A stretch of DNA of 64,000 nt from Oscillospiraceae bacterium (GTDB lineage Bacteria > Bacillota > Clostridia > Oscillospirales > Oscillospiraceae), in contig JAFQTF010000008.1 of NCBI GenBank assembly GCA_017409205.1, forward strand, positions 1 to 64,000. The letters run 5' to 3'. A program made the position numbers and the translations under genes. The notes under the pieces were generated by a model. It was not told the origin of the DNA and did not search any database. It saw only the letters and a list, made by a program, of their open reading frames with translations. Of this stretch, positions 8,082-16,152 are shown piece by piece (positions within the stretch are counted from its first letter, which is position 1; each line of letters starts with the position of its first letter).

Positions 8082-9338
8082 ATGCTGGTGCACTGGATAT
8101 GGTTTGCCCACCGGCCGGGACTGACGGACCGGATGAAGCGGAGCCTGCTGCAGCATTTTCAGGATCCGGAAGAAATGTTTTTTGCCGGCAGCGATGATTT
8201 CGATTTTCTGGAAGGGCTGACGGAGGAGGGCAGGGAGTCGCTCCGGGATAAGGATCTGAGCCAGGCGGAAAATATTCTGGCACAGTGCCGGAAGGAAGGT
8301 ATCCATCTTCTGACCATCCGGGATGCGGGATACCCTGCCAGACTGAAAAACATCGATGATCCTCCGGTACTGCTGTACTACAAGGGGATTCTGCCGGATC
8401 TGGACGGCAATCCTGTCATCGGTGTGGTGGGCACCCGGAAGGCTTCGGCCTATGGCCTGACCACCGCCAAGCGGATGGGCTATCAGATCGGCCGCAGCGG
8501 CGGCATCGTGGTATCCGGCATGGCCTATGGCATCGATGGTTTTGCCATGACCGGGGCGCTGACAGCCGGGGCATGTGTGGTGGGCGTACTGGGATGCGGT
8601 GCAGACATAGTCTATCCGCCGTCCAACCGGGCGCTGTTCCGGGATACGGAACGATACGGCTGCATTATCAGTGAATTTGCTCCGGGAACACCGCCTGCCA
8701 GATGGACCTTCCCGAAACGAAACCGTATCATTGCGGGCCTGAGCTGCGGCGTGCTGGTGGTGGAGGCGCCGGAAAAAAGCGGTGCGCTGATTACCGCCCG
8801 GCAGGCCCTGGATCAGGGCAGGGATGTGTTTGCGGTTCCCGGCAATATTGACGTGCCCAGCTTTGAAGGCAGCAATCAGCTGCTGCGCAGCGGCGCCATT
8901 CCGGTTCTGAGCGGATGGGATGTGCTCAGTGAATATGAAGCACAGTTCCCGGATAAGATTCGCAGGGATACTTCCCCGGTCCGGCAGACAGCAGAACCGG
9001 AGGAGGTGCTGCGGGCCTCCGGGGAGGAAGCCCCGGCGGCAAAAGTGGCGCAAAAGCCCCGGCAGCCCCGGAAAAAACAGCCGGATGCCGAAAAATGTTA
9101 CAAAAAAGTCATTGACAAGGAGAGTTCTCCGCCGTATAGTGACGTAAATGATAAACTATCCAGGCTGTCGGCCGAAGAACAGTCCATTGTTGCCGCCCTG
9201 AAAAACGGGGAGCGGCTGGTGGACGATGTGATCGCCGAAACCGGAATGACCACGGGAAAGCTTCTGGCAGCACTGACCATGCTGGAGCTGAAGGGCATGA
9301 TCCGCCGTCTTCCGGGAAAGCGAATCTCAATGAAGTAA
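8082..9338 (+). CDS. dprA: DNA-processing protein DprA (Smf)
   Basis: A 418-residue protein with an N-terminal SAM/HhH-like region (1-75), the central Rossmann DprA core (about 80-300; G-V-V-G-T-R-K-A-S-A-Y-G, S-G-M-A-Y-G-I-D and F-P-K-R-N-R-I-I-A-G-L), a charged proline/lysine linker (300-350) and a C-terminal winged-helix domain (360-418). DprA binds incoming single-stranded DNA during natural transformation and loads RecA. It is often retained in species not known to be competent. ATG 8082 has an AGAGGTGA site. It lies directly before topA as in most Firmicutes. The 50-residue linker holds a run of KKP/KPRQP residues and looks flexible. Confidence 0.93.
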   Translation: MLVHWIWFAHRPGLTDRMKRSLLQHFQDPEEMFFAGSDDFDFLEGLTEEGRESLRDKDLSQAENILAQCRKEGIHLLTIRDAGYPARLKNIDDPPVLLYYKGILPDLDGNPVIGVVGTRKASAYGLTTAKRMGYQIGRSGGIVVSGMAYGIDGFAMTGALTAGACVVGVLGCGADIVYPPSNRALFRDTERYGCIISEFAPGTPPARWTFPKRNRIIAGLSCGVLVVEAPEKSGALITARQALDQGRDVFAVPGNIDVPSFEGSNQLLRSGAIPVLSGWDVLSEYEAQFPDKIRRDTSPVRQTAEPEEVLRASGEEAPAAKVAQKPRQPRKKQPDAEKCYKKVIDKESSPPYSDVNDKLSRLSAEEQSIVAALKNGERLVDDVIAETGMTTGKLLAALTMLELKGMIRRLPGKRISMK

Positions 9339-9356
9339 GTGAAATGGAGCGTATTC

Positions 9357-11666
9357 ATGGGCAAACCAAGCAATCTTGTGATCGTGGAGTCGCCCTCCAA
9401 AGCCAAGACCATCGGAAAATATCTGGGCTCTGATTATGTGGTCAGAGCCAGTATGGGACACCTTCGGGATCTGCCCAAGAGCACTATGGGCGTGGATCTG
9501 GAAGGCAATTTCGATCCTCACTATATCCCCGTCCGGGGCAAGGAGGATCTGATCAAGGAACTGAAAAAGGAATCTGCAAAGGCAGATATCGTTTATCTGG
9601 CAACGGACCCTGACCGGGAGGGCGAAGCCATCTCCTGGCATCTGAAAGAACTGTTGAATCTTCCGGATGAAAAGGCCCGCCGGGTGACTTTTAATGAAAT
9701 CACCCAGAAGGTGGTCCGGGAATCCATCGCCAATCCCCGGCAGATCGATTACGATCTGGTGGATGCCCAGCAGGCCCGCCGGATCCTGGACCGGATCGTG
9801 GGCTACCAGCTGTCTCCGCTACTGTGGAAGAAGGTGCGCCGCGGTCTTTCCGCCGGCCGTGTCCAGAGTGTGGCCACCCGTATGGTGGTGGACCGGGAAA
9901 ACGAGATCCGGGCATTTGAACCCAGAGAGTACTGGTCTCTGGATGTGACGCTGAACCGTATTGGCAAGCCCGGTTCCTTTGCGGCCCGCTATTACGGAAG
10001 CCCCAAAAAGCGGGAACTGGAAAATGAAGCCATGGTCCAGACTGTGATCGATGACATCACCGGCCGGGAATTCACCGTTACCACGGTGAAAAAGACAGAG
10101 AAGAAACGCTCCTCTGCGCCTCCTTTCACCACCTCCACCCTGCAGCAGGAGGCCTCCCGGAAGCTGGGCTTCACCCCCAAGAAGACCATGATGGTGGCTC
10201 AGCAGCTGTACGAAGGTGTGGATGTGGCAGGTGAAGGCACCCAGGGTCTGATTACCTATATGCGTACCGACTCCCTGCGGCTTTCCGATGAGGCTATGGC
10301 CGCAGCTGCCCAGTTTATCCGCCGCCGCTACGGCGACAGCTACTATTACGGCAAATTCCACGTCTACAAGACCAAGGGAAATGCCCAGGATGCCCACGAG
10401 GCCATCCGTCCCACCCATGTGGAGTTTGACCCGGATGCCATCCGCGGCAGTCTGACTCCGGATCAGTACAAGCTCTATAAGCTGATCTGGAGCCGGTTCC
10501 TGGCCAGCCAGATGGCAAATGCCCTGTTTGATGCGGTGTCCATTGACGCCGAGTGCATGGGCCATGTGTTCCGGGCAACCCACCAGAGCATGCGCTTTGC
10601 CGGCTTTATTGCTGTCTATGAAGAAGGCCGGGATGATGAGGCCGAGGCTGTCGGTTCCCCTCTGCCCGATCTGACGGAAGGGGAGAAGGCGGTTTCCTCC
10701 AATCTGAAAAAGGAACAGCATTTTACCCAGCCTCCTGCCCGGTATACCGAGGCGACACTGGTGAAGGCGATGGAGGAAAAGGGCGTTGGCCGTCCGTCCA
10801 CCTATGCCGCTACCATTTCCACCATTGAGGACCGGGAATACGTCATCAAGCAGGATAAACGCCTGGCTCCCACCCCTCTGGGTGAGATCGTCACAGGCCT
10901 GATGCTGGAGCGGTTCAATGATATCGTGGATGTGGATTTTACTGCCAACATGGAAACACGACTGGACGAGGTGGAGGAGGGCAAGCAGCACTGGAAGGAA
11001 CTGCTGGCCGAATTCTACGATGATTTCAGCCGGGAACTGAAGGAGGCGGAGGAAGCCCTGGAGGGTGTCCGACTGAAGGTGCCGGAGGAAGAGACCGATG
11101 AGGTCTGCGAGCTTTGCGGCCGGAACATGGTTATCAAGATGGGCCGGTTCGGCAAGTTTATGGCCTGCCCCGGTTTCCCCGAGTGTAAAAATACCAAGGC
11201 GCTGGTGGAGCGGATGCCCGGCCGGTGTCCCAAGTGCGGCAGCAGCATCCTGAAGCGGAAATCCAAACGCGGTTATGCTTACTACGCCTGCGAAAAGGGC
11301 GCAGACTGCGGCTTTATGAGCTGGGATGTTCCCACTGCCGAGGACTGCCCCGAGTGCGGCTTTACCCTGTTTAAAAAATCCGGCAAGGGACGCATGAAGC
11401 CTTTCTGCATCAACGAGACTTGCAGCAAATTCCTGCCGGAGGATCAGCGGGGCTATTATAAGAAGAAAACCGCTGCCGAGGGCACCGAAGGGGAGCCTGC
11501 CGGGGAACCCGCTGCAAAAGAGACAGAAAAAAAGCCTGCCGCCAAAAAGACCGCGGCTAAAAAGCCCGCGGCAAAGAAGACCGCCGGCAAAAAGCCTGCG
11601 GCAAAGAAAACGGCAGCCAAAAAGACCACTGCCTCAAAGGCAAAGAAGACTGTGGAGGCAAAATAA
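9357..11666 (+). CDS. topA: DNA topoisomerase I (type IA) with histone-like Lys/Ala tail
   Basis: A 769-residue enzyme that relaxes negative supercoils. The TOPRIM domain shows V-I-V-E-S-P-S-K-A-K-T-I and D-P-D-R-E-G-E-A; the active-site tyrosine is in G-L-I-T-Y-M-R-T-D-S, about residue 301. Three C-terminal zinc ribbons (C-x2-C ... C-x4 or 5-C) span about 580-705. The last 50 residues are AAKK/KKPAAKKTA repeats, resembling histone H1 tails and likely to bind DNA nonspecifically. ATG 9357 with GGAG eight bases upstream is preferred to an in-frame GTG at 9339, because conserved sequence begins right after it. trmFO follows with no gap. Confidence 0.95.
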   Translation: MGKPSNLVIVESPSKAKTIGKYLGSDYVVRASMGHLRDLPKSTMGVDLEGNFDPHYIPVRGKEDLIKELKKESAKADIVYLATDPDREGEAISWHLKELLNLPDEKARRVTFNEITQKVVRESIANPRQIDYDLVDAQQARRILDRIVGYQLSPLLWKKVRRGLSAGRVQSVATRMVVDRENEIRAFEPREYWSLDVTLNRIGKPGSFAARYYGSPKKRELENEAMVQTVIDDITGREFTVTTVKKTEKKRSSAPPFTTSTLQQEASRKLGFTPKKTMMVAQQLYEGVDVAGEGTQGLITYMRTDSLRLSDEAMAAAAQFIRRRYGDSYYYGKFHVYKTKGNAQDAHEAIRPTHVEFDPDAIRGSLTPDQYKLYKLIWSRFLASQMANALFDAVSIDAECMGHVFRATHQSMRFAGFIAVYEEGRDDEAEAVGSPLPDLTEGEKAVSSNLKKEQHFTQPPARYTEATLVKAMEEKGVGRPSTYAATISTIEDREYVIKQDKRLAPTPLGEIVTGLMLERFNDIVDVDFTANMETRLDEVEEGKQHWKELLAEFYDDFSRELKEAEEALEGVRLKVPEEETDEVCELCGRNMVIKMGRFGKFMACPGFPECKNTKALVERMPGRCPKCGSSILKRKSKRGYAYYACEKGADCGFMSWDVPTAEDCPECGFTLFKKSGKGRMKPFCINETCSKFLPEDQRGYYKKKTAAEGTEGEPAGEPAAKETEKKPAAKKTAAKKPAAKKTAGKKPAAKKTAAKKTTASKAKKTVEAK

Positions 11667-12971
11667 ATGACAGTAAAAGTGATCGGCGCGGGGCTGGCAG
11701 GCTCCGAGGCCGCATGGCAGCTGGCACAGCGGGGCATCAATGTGCAGCTGTATGAAATGAAGCCCCATAAAATGAGCCCTGCCCACCATAGCCCCTATTA
11801 TGCGGAACTGGTATGCTCCAATTCTCTCCGGGGAGACCGGCTGGAAAATGCTGTGGGTCTGCTGAAGGAGGAGCTGCGCCGCTGCGGCAGCCTGATTCTC
11901 CACTGCGCCGAGGCCACCCGGGTGGAGGCCGGCGGCTGCCTGGCTGTAGACCGGGAAGGCTTTGCAAAAATGGTGACGGAGAAGATCCGCAGCCATCCCC
12001 ATATCACCGTCATTGAGGAGGAGGTTACGGCCATTCCCCAGGGACCTGTGATCATTGCTTCCGGCCCCCTGACCTCCGATGCCCTCAGCGAAGCCATTGC
12101 GGACTATTTCGGCGAGACCGGATATCTGCACTTTTTTGATGCTGCCGCCCCCCTGGTTACGGCGGAATCCATCGACATGGATCTGGCCTGGTGGCAGTCC
12201 CGGTATGACCGGGGAACCCCCGACTATATCAACTGCGCCATGAACCGGGAGCAGTACGAAGCCTTCGTTCAGGAACTGACCACTGCCCAGGAGGCAGAGG
12301 TTCACGGTTTTGAGGATAAGAATGTGTTTGAGGGCTGCATGCCCGTGGAAGTCATGGCCCGCCGGGGCTTTGACACTCTGCGCTATGGCCCCCTGAAGCC
12401 TGTGGGACTGGTGGATCCTGCCACCGGCAAGGAGCCTTACGCCGTTGTTCAGCTGCGGCAGGACAATGCGGAAAAGACCATTTTCAATCTGGTGGGCTTC
12501 CAGACACATCTGAAGTTCGGTGAGCAGAAGCGGGTATTCTCCATGATCCCCGCCCTGCGCAATGCGGAATTCGTCCGCTACGGCGTCATGCACCGCAATA
12601 CCTTCCTCCAGAGTCCCAGACTGCTGGATCGGTACTATTCTGACCGCCGGGATCCCAATGTGGCCTTTGCCGGACAGATGACCGGCGTGGAGGGCTATGT
12701 GGAGTCCACTGCCTCCGGCTATCTGGCGGCTGTGGCCATGGCGGCAAGACTGCAGGGCAGGGAAGTGCCTGATTTCCCCAAAACCACTGCCATCGGTGCT
12801 CTGGGCATGTACATCAGCGATTCCACTGTGGAAAACTTCCAGCCCATGAACATCAATTTCAGCATTATTTCCCCGCCGGAAAAGCGGATCCGCAAAAAGG
12901 CGGAAAAGAATCTGGCCATCGCCAACCGGTCCCTTGCGGTGATCGATGAGATGGTGGCTGCCGGAATTTAG
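11667..12971 (+). CDS. trmFO: Methylenetetrahydrofolate-tRNA-(uracil-5-)-methyltransferase TrmFO
   Basis: A 434-residue FAD enzyme that forms 5-methyluridine at position 54 of tRNA using methylenetetrahydrofolate. The FAD-binding motif V-I-G-A-G-L-A-G-S-E-A is at residues 4-14, and the family signature E-M-K-P ... A-E-L-V-C-S-N-S-L-R follows at 30-55. C-terminal G-Q-M-T-G-V-E-G-Y-V-E-S is the conserved glycine-rich segment. Length is typical. The ATG is immediately after the topA stop, and the topA-trmFO pair is a standard Firmicutes order. Confidence 0.95.
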   Translation: MTVKVIGAGLAGSEAAWQLAQRGINVQLYEMKPHKMSPAHHSPYYAELVCSNSLRGDRLENAVGLLKEELRRCGSLILHCAEATRVEAGGCLAVDREGFAKMVTEKIRSHPHITVIEEEVTAIPQGPVIIASGPLTSDALSEAIADYFGETGYLHFFDAAAPLVTAESIDMDLAWWQSRYDRGTPDYINCAMNREQYEAFVQELTTAQEAEVHGFEDKNVFEGCMPVEVMARRGFDTLRYGPLKPVGLVDPATGKEPYAVVQLRQDNAEKTIFNLVGFQTHLKFGEQKRVFSMIPALRNAEFVRYGVMHRNTFLQSPRLLDRYYSDRRDPNVAFAGQMTGVEGYVESTASGYLAAVAMAARLQGREVPDFPKTTAIGALGMYISDSTVENFQPMNINFSIISPPEKRIRKKAEKNLAIANRSLAVIDEMVAAGI

Positions 12972-12990
12972 AGAAAAAGAGGTGGCAAAT

Positions 12991-14022
12991 TTGAAGATCA
13001 TTCTGGACGCAATGGGCGGCGATCTGGCCCCTGAAGCCCCTGTGCTGGGTGCCATTGATGCAGCCAGAGCCTACGGAGCCGAAATCACACTGGTTGGCCG
13101 GGGCGAAGCCATTCTGGAGGTCATGAAGAAGCATGGCATTGAGACCCTGCCTGCCGGTATGGAAATTGCCCATGCCGATGATGTGGTGGATATGCACGAT
13201 GACCCCGGCAAGGTGATCCACAAGCGGAAGAATTCCTCCATGGTCATCGGTCTGCGGATGCTGGCTGAGGGCCAGGGCGATGCCTTTGTCTCTGCCGGTT
13301 CCACCGGTGCGCTGCTCAGCGGCGCCACCCTGATCGTCAAGCGGGTCAAGGGTATCCGCCGGGCTGCCATGGCGCCCTCCATGCCCACCAAGGCGGGCCA
13401 CAAGGTGGTCATCTGCGACTGCGGCGCCAATGCCGAGTGTACCCCGGAATTCCTGCTGCAGTTTGGCCTGGTGGCCTCTGCGTACTGCAAGTACACCCTG
13501 GGCGTCAAGGAACCCCGGGTGGGACTGCTGAACATCGGCGCCGAGGACAGCAAGGGCACCCAGCTGCAGAAGGATGCCTATGCGCTGCTGACCAAAGCAA
13601 GGGAAAAGGGCCTCCTGAATTTTGTGGGCAATGTGGAAGCCCGGGGCGTGCCTCTGGGCGAAGTGGATGTGGTGGTCTGCGACGGCTTTAACGGCAACGT
13701 GCTGATCAAGTCCATTGAGGGCACCGCCATGTTTATGGGCAGCCTGTTGAAGAAGATGTTCAAGAAGAATATCATCAGTATGCTGGGCGCCCTGTGTGTC
13801 AAATCCGGCATCAAGGATCTGATGAAGCTGCTGGACTCCCGGGAGATCGGCGGCACCCAGTTCCTGGGCATCAAAAAGCCCGTCATCAAGTGCCACGGTA
13901 ATTCGGATCCTCTGGCTTTCCGCAACGGCATCCGTCAGGCCATGACCGCAGCCGAGAGCAATTTTACCCAGCAGCTGGAGCAGGATCTGGCTGTACTGAA
14001 GGAGATGACGGCAGATGATTAA
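12991..14022 (+). CDS. plsX: Phosphate acyltransferase PlsX
   Basis: A 343-residue soluble enzyme that converts acyl-ACP and phosphate into acyl-phosphate for phosphatidic acid synthesis. Conserved PlsX text includes the start L-K-I-I-L-D-A-M-G-G-D and D-C-G-A-N-A-E-C in the middle. The likely start is TTG 12991, because PlsX proteins begin M-K-I-I-x-D-A-M-G-G-D and AGAGGTGG lies just upstream. A GTG at 12982 is a second choice. The gene overlaps rnc by eight bases. Unlike the B. subtilis order, no fabD, fabG or acpP stands between plsX and rnc. Confidence 0.94.
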   Translation: MKIILDAMGGDLAPEAPVLGAIDAARAYGAEITLVGRGEAILEVMKKHGIETLPAGMEIAHADDVVDMHDDPGKVIHKRKNSSMVIGLRMLAEGQGDAFVSAGSTGALLSGATLIVKRVKGIRRAAMAPSMPTKAGHKVVICDCGANAECTPEFLLQFGLVASAYCKYTLGVKEPRVGLLNIGAEDSKGTQLQKDAYALLTKAREKGLLNFVGNVEARGVPLGEVDVVVCDGFNGNVLIKSIEGTAMFMGSLLKKMFKKNIISMLGALCVKSGIKDLMKLLDSREIGGTQFLGIKKPVIKCHGNSDPLAFRNGIRQAMTAAESNFTQQLEQDLAVLKEMTADD

Positions 14023-14701
14023 GGATCTGGAAAAAGCCATTGGCTATCAGTTCCGGAATATCCAGCTGCTGCACAATGCTCTGACCCATTCCTCCTATGC
14101 CAATGAGCGGTGGCACAACAGTCTGCTCAGCAACGAACGGCTGGAATTCCTGGGGGACAGTGTACTGGGCATGCTGGTGGCGGAATACCTGTTTCAAACC
14201 TTCCCGGACCGGCCTGAGGGCGAACTGACCCGGATGCGTGCGGATATGGTCTGCGAACAGACCCTGGCCAATGTGGCAGGCAGGATCGGCCTTGGCAGCC
14301 ATCTGCTGCTGGGCCACGGTGAGGAGCGGCTGGGCGGACGGAGCCGGGAGTCCATTCTGGCGGATGCCACCGAATCGGTTATCGCCGCCTGTTTTCTGGA
14401 CGGCGGACTGGAGGCGGCAGCCCGGTTCGTGAAAAACTTCATTCTGGTGGAGGTGCCTGTTTCCCGGCCCAACAACATGGACTATAAGACAGCCCTGCAG
14501 GAGCTGGTGCAGCAGAAGAAAAATCAGGTGCTGAGCTATGCGCTGGTGGGCCAGTCCGGCCCGGATCATGATAAGCAGTTCGATGTGGAGGTCAGCCTCA
14601 ACGGTGCCGTGGTGGGCGCCGGCAGCGGCCGCAGCAAAAAGCGGGCCGAGCAGATGGCAGCCAAGTCCGCCATGGAAAAGCTGTTTCCCGGAAAAGTGTA
14701 A
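14015..14701 (+). CDS. rnc: Ribonuclease III
   Basis: A 228-residue double-strand-specific endoribonuclease. The signature N-E-R-L-E-F-L-G-D-S is at residues 40-49, the second catalytic patch D-A-T-E-S-V at about 117-122, and a C-terminal double-stranded-RNA-binding domain spans about 155-225, ending K-K-R-A-E-Q-M-A-A-K-S-A. It processes rRNA precursors and structured mRNAs. It is coupled to plsX by overlap and closed by a terminator at 14706-14741. smc and ftsY, its usual next neighbours, are displaced to 58034. Confidence 0.95.
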   Translation: MIKDLEKAIGYQFRNIQLLHNALTHSSYANERWHNSLLSNERLEFLGDSVLGMLVAEYLFQTFPDRPEGELTRMRADMVCEQTLANVAGRIGLGSHLLLGHGEERLGGRSRESILADATESVIAACFLDGGLEAAARFVKNFILVEVPVSRPNNMDYKTALQELVQQKKNQVLSYALVGQSGPDHDKQFDVEVSLNGAVVGAGSGRSKKRAEQMAAKSAMEKLFPGKV

Positions 14702-14705
14702 GGAT

Positions 14706-14741
14706 AACCGGTGTGCTGAATGCACACCGGTTCCTGTTTTT
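14706..14741 (+). terminator. Intrinsic terminator after rnc
   Basis: An 11-bp stem (AACCGGTGTGC, 14706-14716, with 14722-14732) and TGAAT loop, followed by CCTGTTTTT. Confidence 0.85.
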
Positions 14742-14801
14742 GCCGAAATACCGGGGAAATCCCCATAAAAACAGGCAGAAATGGATGCCTTCAGGATTTG
14801 A

Positions 14802-14830
14802 TTGACAAAAACCGCAAAATCGTATAAAAT
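14802..14830 (+). promoter_or_regulatory. Sigma-A promoter of the NahK-like gene
   Basis: Perfect TTGACA (14802-14807), 17-base spacer and TAAAAT (14825-14830). About 60 bases of leader precede the ATG at 14893. Confidence 0.8.
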
Positions 14831-14892
14831 AAGCAATATTATTTAAAAAATGCGGCCCTGCGGCCGTTATGCTATGAGAGGATACGAGTAAC

Positions 14893-15987
14893 ATGGATCT
14901 GCATGAAAAGTTACACCAGGTGTGCAAGCTGTTCCGGATCAACGATGAGTTTCTGGGCTACGAGACCATTCAGATGGGAAATGTGAATCGTACATATAAG
15001 GTCAACTTCCGGCTTGCCGACGGCAGTCCCAAGTCTTTTCTGGTTCAGAATGTCAATACCTACGCTTTCCGCAATCCCATTGCGCTGATGGATAATATTG
15101 ACCAGGTGACGGAGCACATCCGCAGCAAGAAGCCCGGACAGGTGGCCCTGCACTTCCACCACACCGCTGACCGGAAAACCTATGTCATTGACGGCGACAA
15201 TTTCTGGCGGATGACCAATTATGTGCGCTCTATTACCTACAATACCGTCAAGGATCCCGATATCCTGCGCAATGCAGGCAAGGCCTTCGGTGAGTTCCAG
15301 ATGCAGCTGGCGGATTTTGACATTGCCCAGCTCTACGAGACCATTCCCAATTTCCACAATACCCGCAAGCGCTATGAGACTTTCCTGACATCCGTCCGGG
15401 AGAACAAGGCCGGCCGGGCAGAAGAAGTCCGGGAGGAGATCGAGTACCTGCTGAGCGTGCAGGATCTGGCCTGCAAGCTGACTGACCTGAACGCGGAGGG
15501 GAAGCTGCCCCTGCGGGTCACCCATAACGATACCAAGATCAACAATGTGTTGTTCCACCCGGAGGACAATTCCGCCATGGTGGTCATTGATCTGGATACC
15601 GTCATGCCCGGCCTCATTGGCCATGACTTCGGCGACGCCATCCGGTTTGCCGCCAACTTCGTGGAGGAGGACTGCCCGGATACAGAAAAGGCAGGCGTGG
15701 ATCTGGAAGTATTCCGGGTTTTTGCCGAGGGTTTCCTGTCCCAGACGGCCAGTACGCTGACGGAGACAGAGGTGGAGACGCTGGCGCTGAGCTGCTTTGT
15801 GCTGACAGCAGAGCTGGCCACCCGGTTCCTGGCGGACTATCTGGACGGCGATCTGTACTTTAATACCAAGTATCCCGGCCATAATCTGGTCCGTGCCCGC
15901 TGCCAGATCGCCCTGGCAAAGGATATGCTTCGCAAGATGCCTGAGATGGAAAAAATCGTCCGGGAATGTATTGCAGCAGCCGTATAA
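14893..15987 (+). CDS. NahK-like phosphotransferase (predicted N-acetylhexosamine 1-kinase)
   Basis: A 364-residue member of the aminoglycoside phosphotransferase/choline kinase fold. The catalytic loop reads V-T-H-N-D-T-K-I-N-N-V-L (about 214-225), and the metal-binding segment V-I-D-L-D-T-V-M-P-G follows at about 234-243. The combination H-N-D-T-K-x-N-N and D-L-D-T is typical of NahK from bifidobacteria and of related proteins in gut Clostridia, which phosphorylate GlcNAc or GalNAc at C1 for host-glycan salvage. It stands alone between its own promoter and terminator, just before the polysaccharide region, so it might supply GlcNAc-1-phosphate. The substrate is inferred, not shown; other small-molecule kinases of the fold are possible. 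Confidence 0.75.
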   Translation: MDLHEKLHQVCKLFRINDEFLGYETIQMGNVNRTYKVNFRLADGSPKSFLVQNVNTYAFRNPIALMDNIDQVTEHIRSKKPGQVALHFHHTADRKTYVIDGDNFWRMTNYVRSITYNTVKDPDILRNAGKAFGEFQMQLADFDIAQLYETIPNFHNTRKRYETFLTSVRENKAGRAEEVREEIEYLLSVQDLACKLTDLNAEGKLPLRVTHNDTKINNVLFHPEDNSAMVVIDLDTVMPGLIGHDFGDAIRFAANFVEEDCPDTEKAGVDLEVFRVFAEGFLSQTASTLTETEVETLALSCFVLTAELATRFLADYLDGDLYFNTKYPGHNLVRARCQIALAKDMLRKMPEMEKIVRECIAAAV

Positions 15988-15991
15988 TTTC

Positions 15992-16023
15992 AACACCCGC
16001 AGTGAATACTGCGGGTGTTTTTT
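15992..16023 (+). terminator. Intrinsic terminator after the NahK-like gene
   Basis: A 12-bp stem (AACACCCGCAGT, 15992-16003, with 16008-16019), GAAT loop and T run. Confidence 0.9.
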
Positions 16024-16059
16024 ATGCCGTCTGGGGCGGTGGTTCGCTGAAACTTTCCC

Positions 16060-16088
16060 TTGCCCATTCTGTCGGATTGTGATATAAT
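16060..16088 (+). promoter_or_regulatory. Promoter of polysaccharide block A
   Basis: TTGCCC (16060-16065), 17-base spacer, perfect TATAAT (16083-16088), 64 bases before the first gene. No further terminator is visible until 34649, so the block may be one 18.5-kb transcript. Confidence 0.7.
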
Positions 16089-16152
16089 AAAATGAACTAT
16101 GCTGGCGGCAGTCTGCCCTCGGCACAATAATATGAATTTTGGAAGTGACGAG

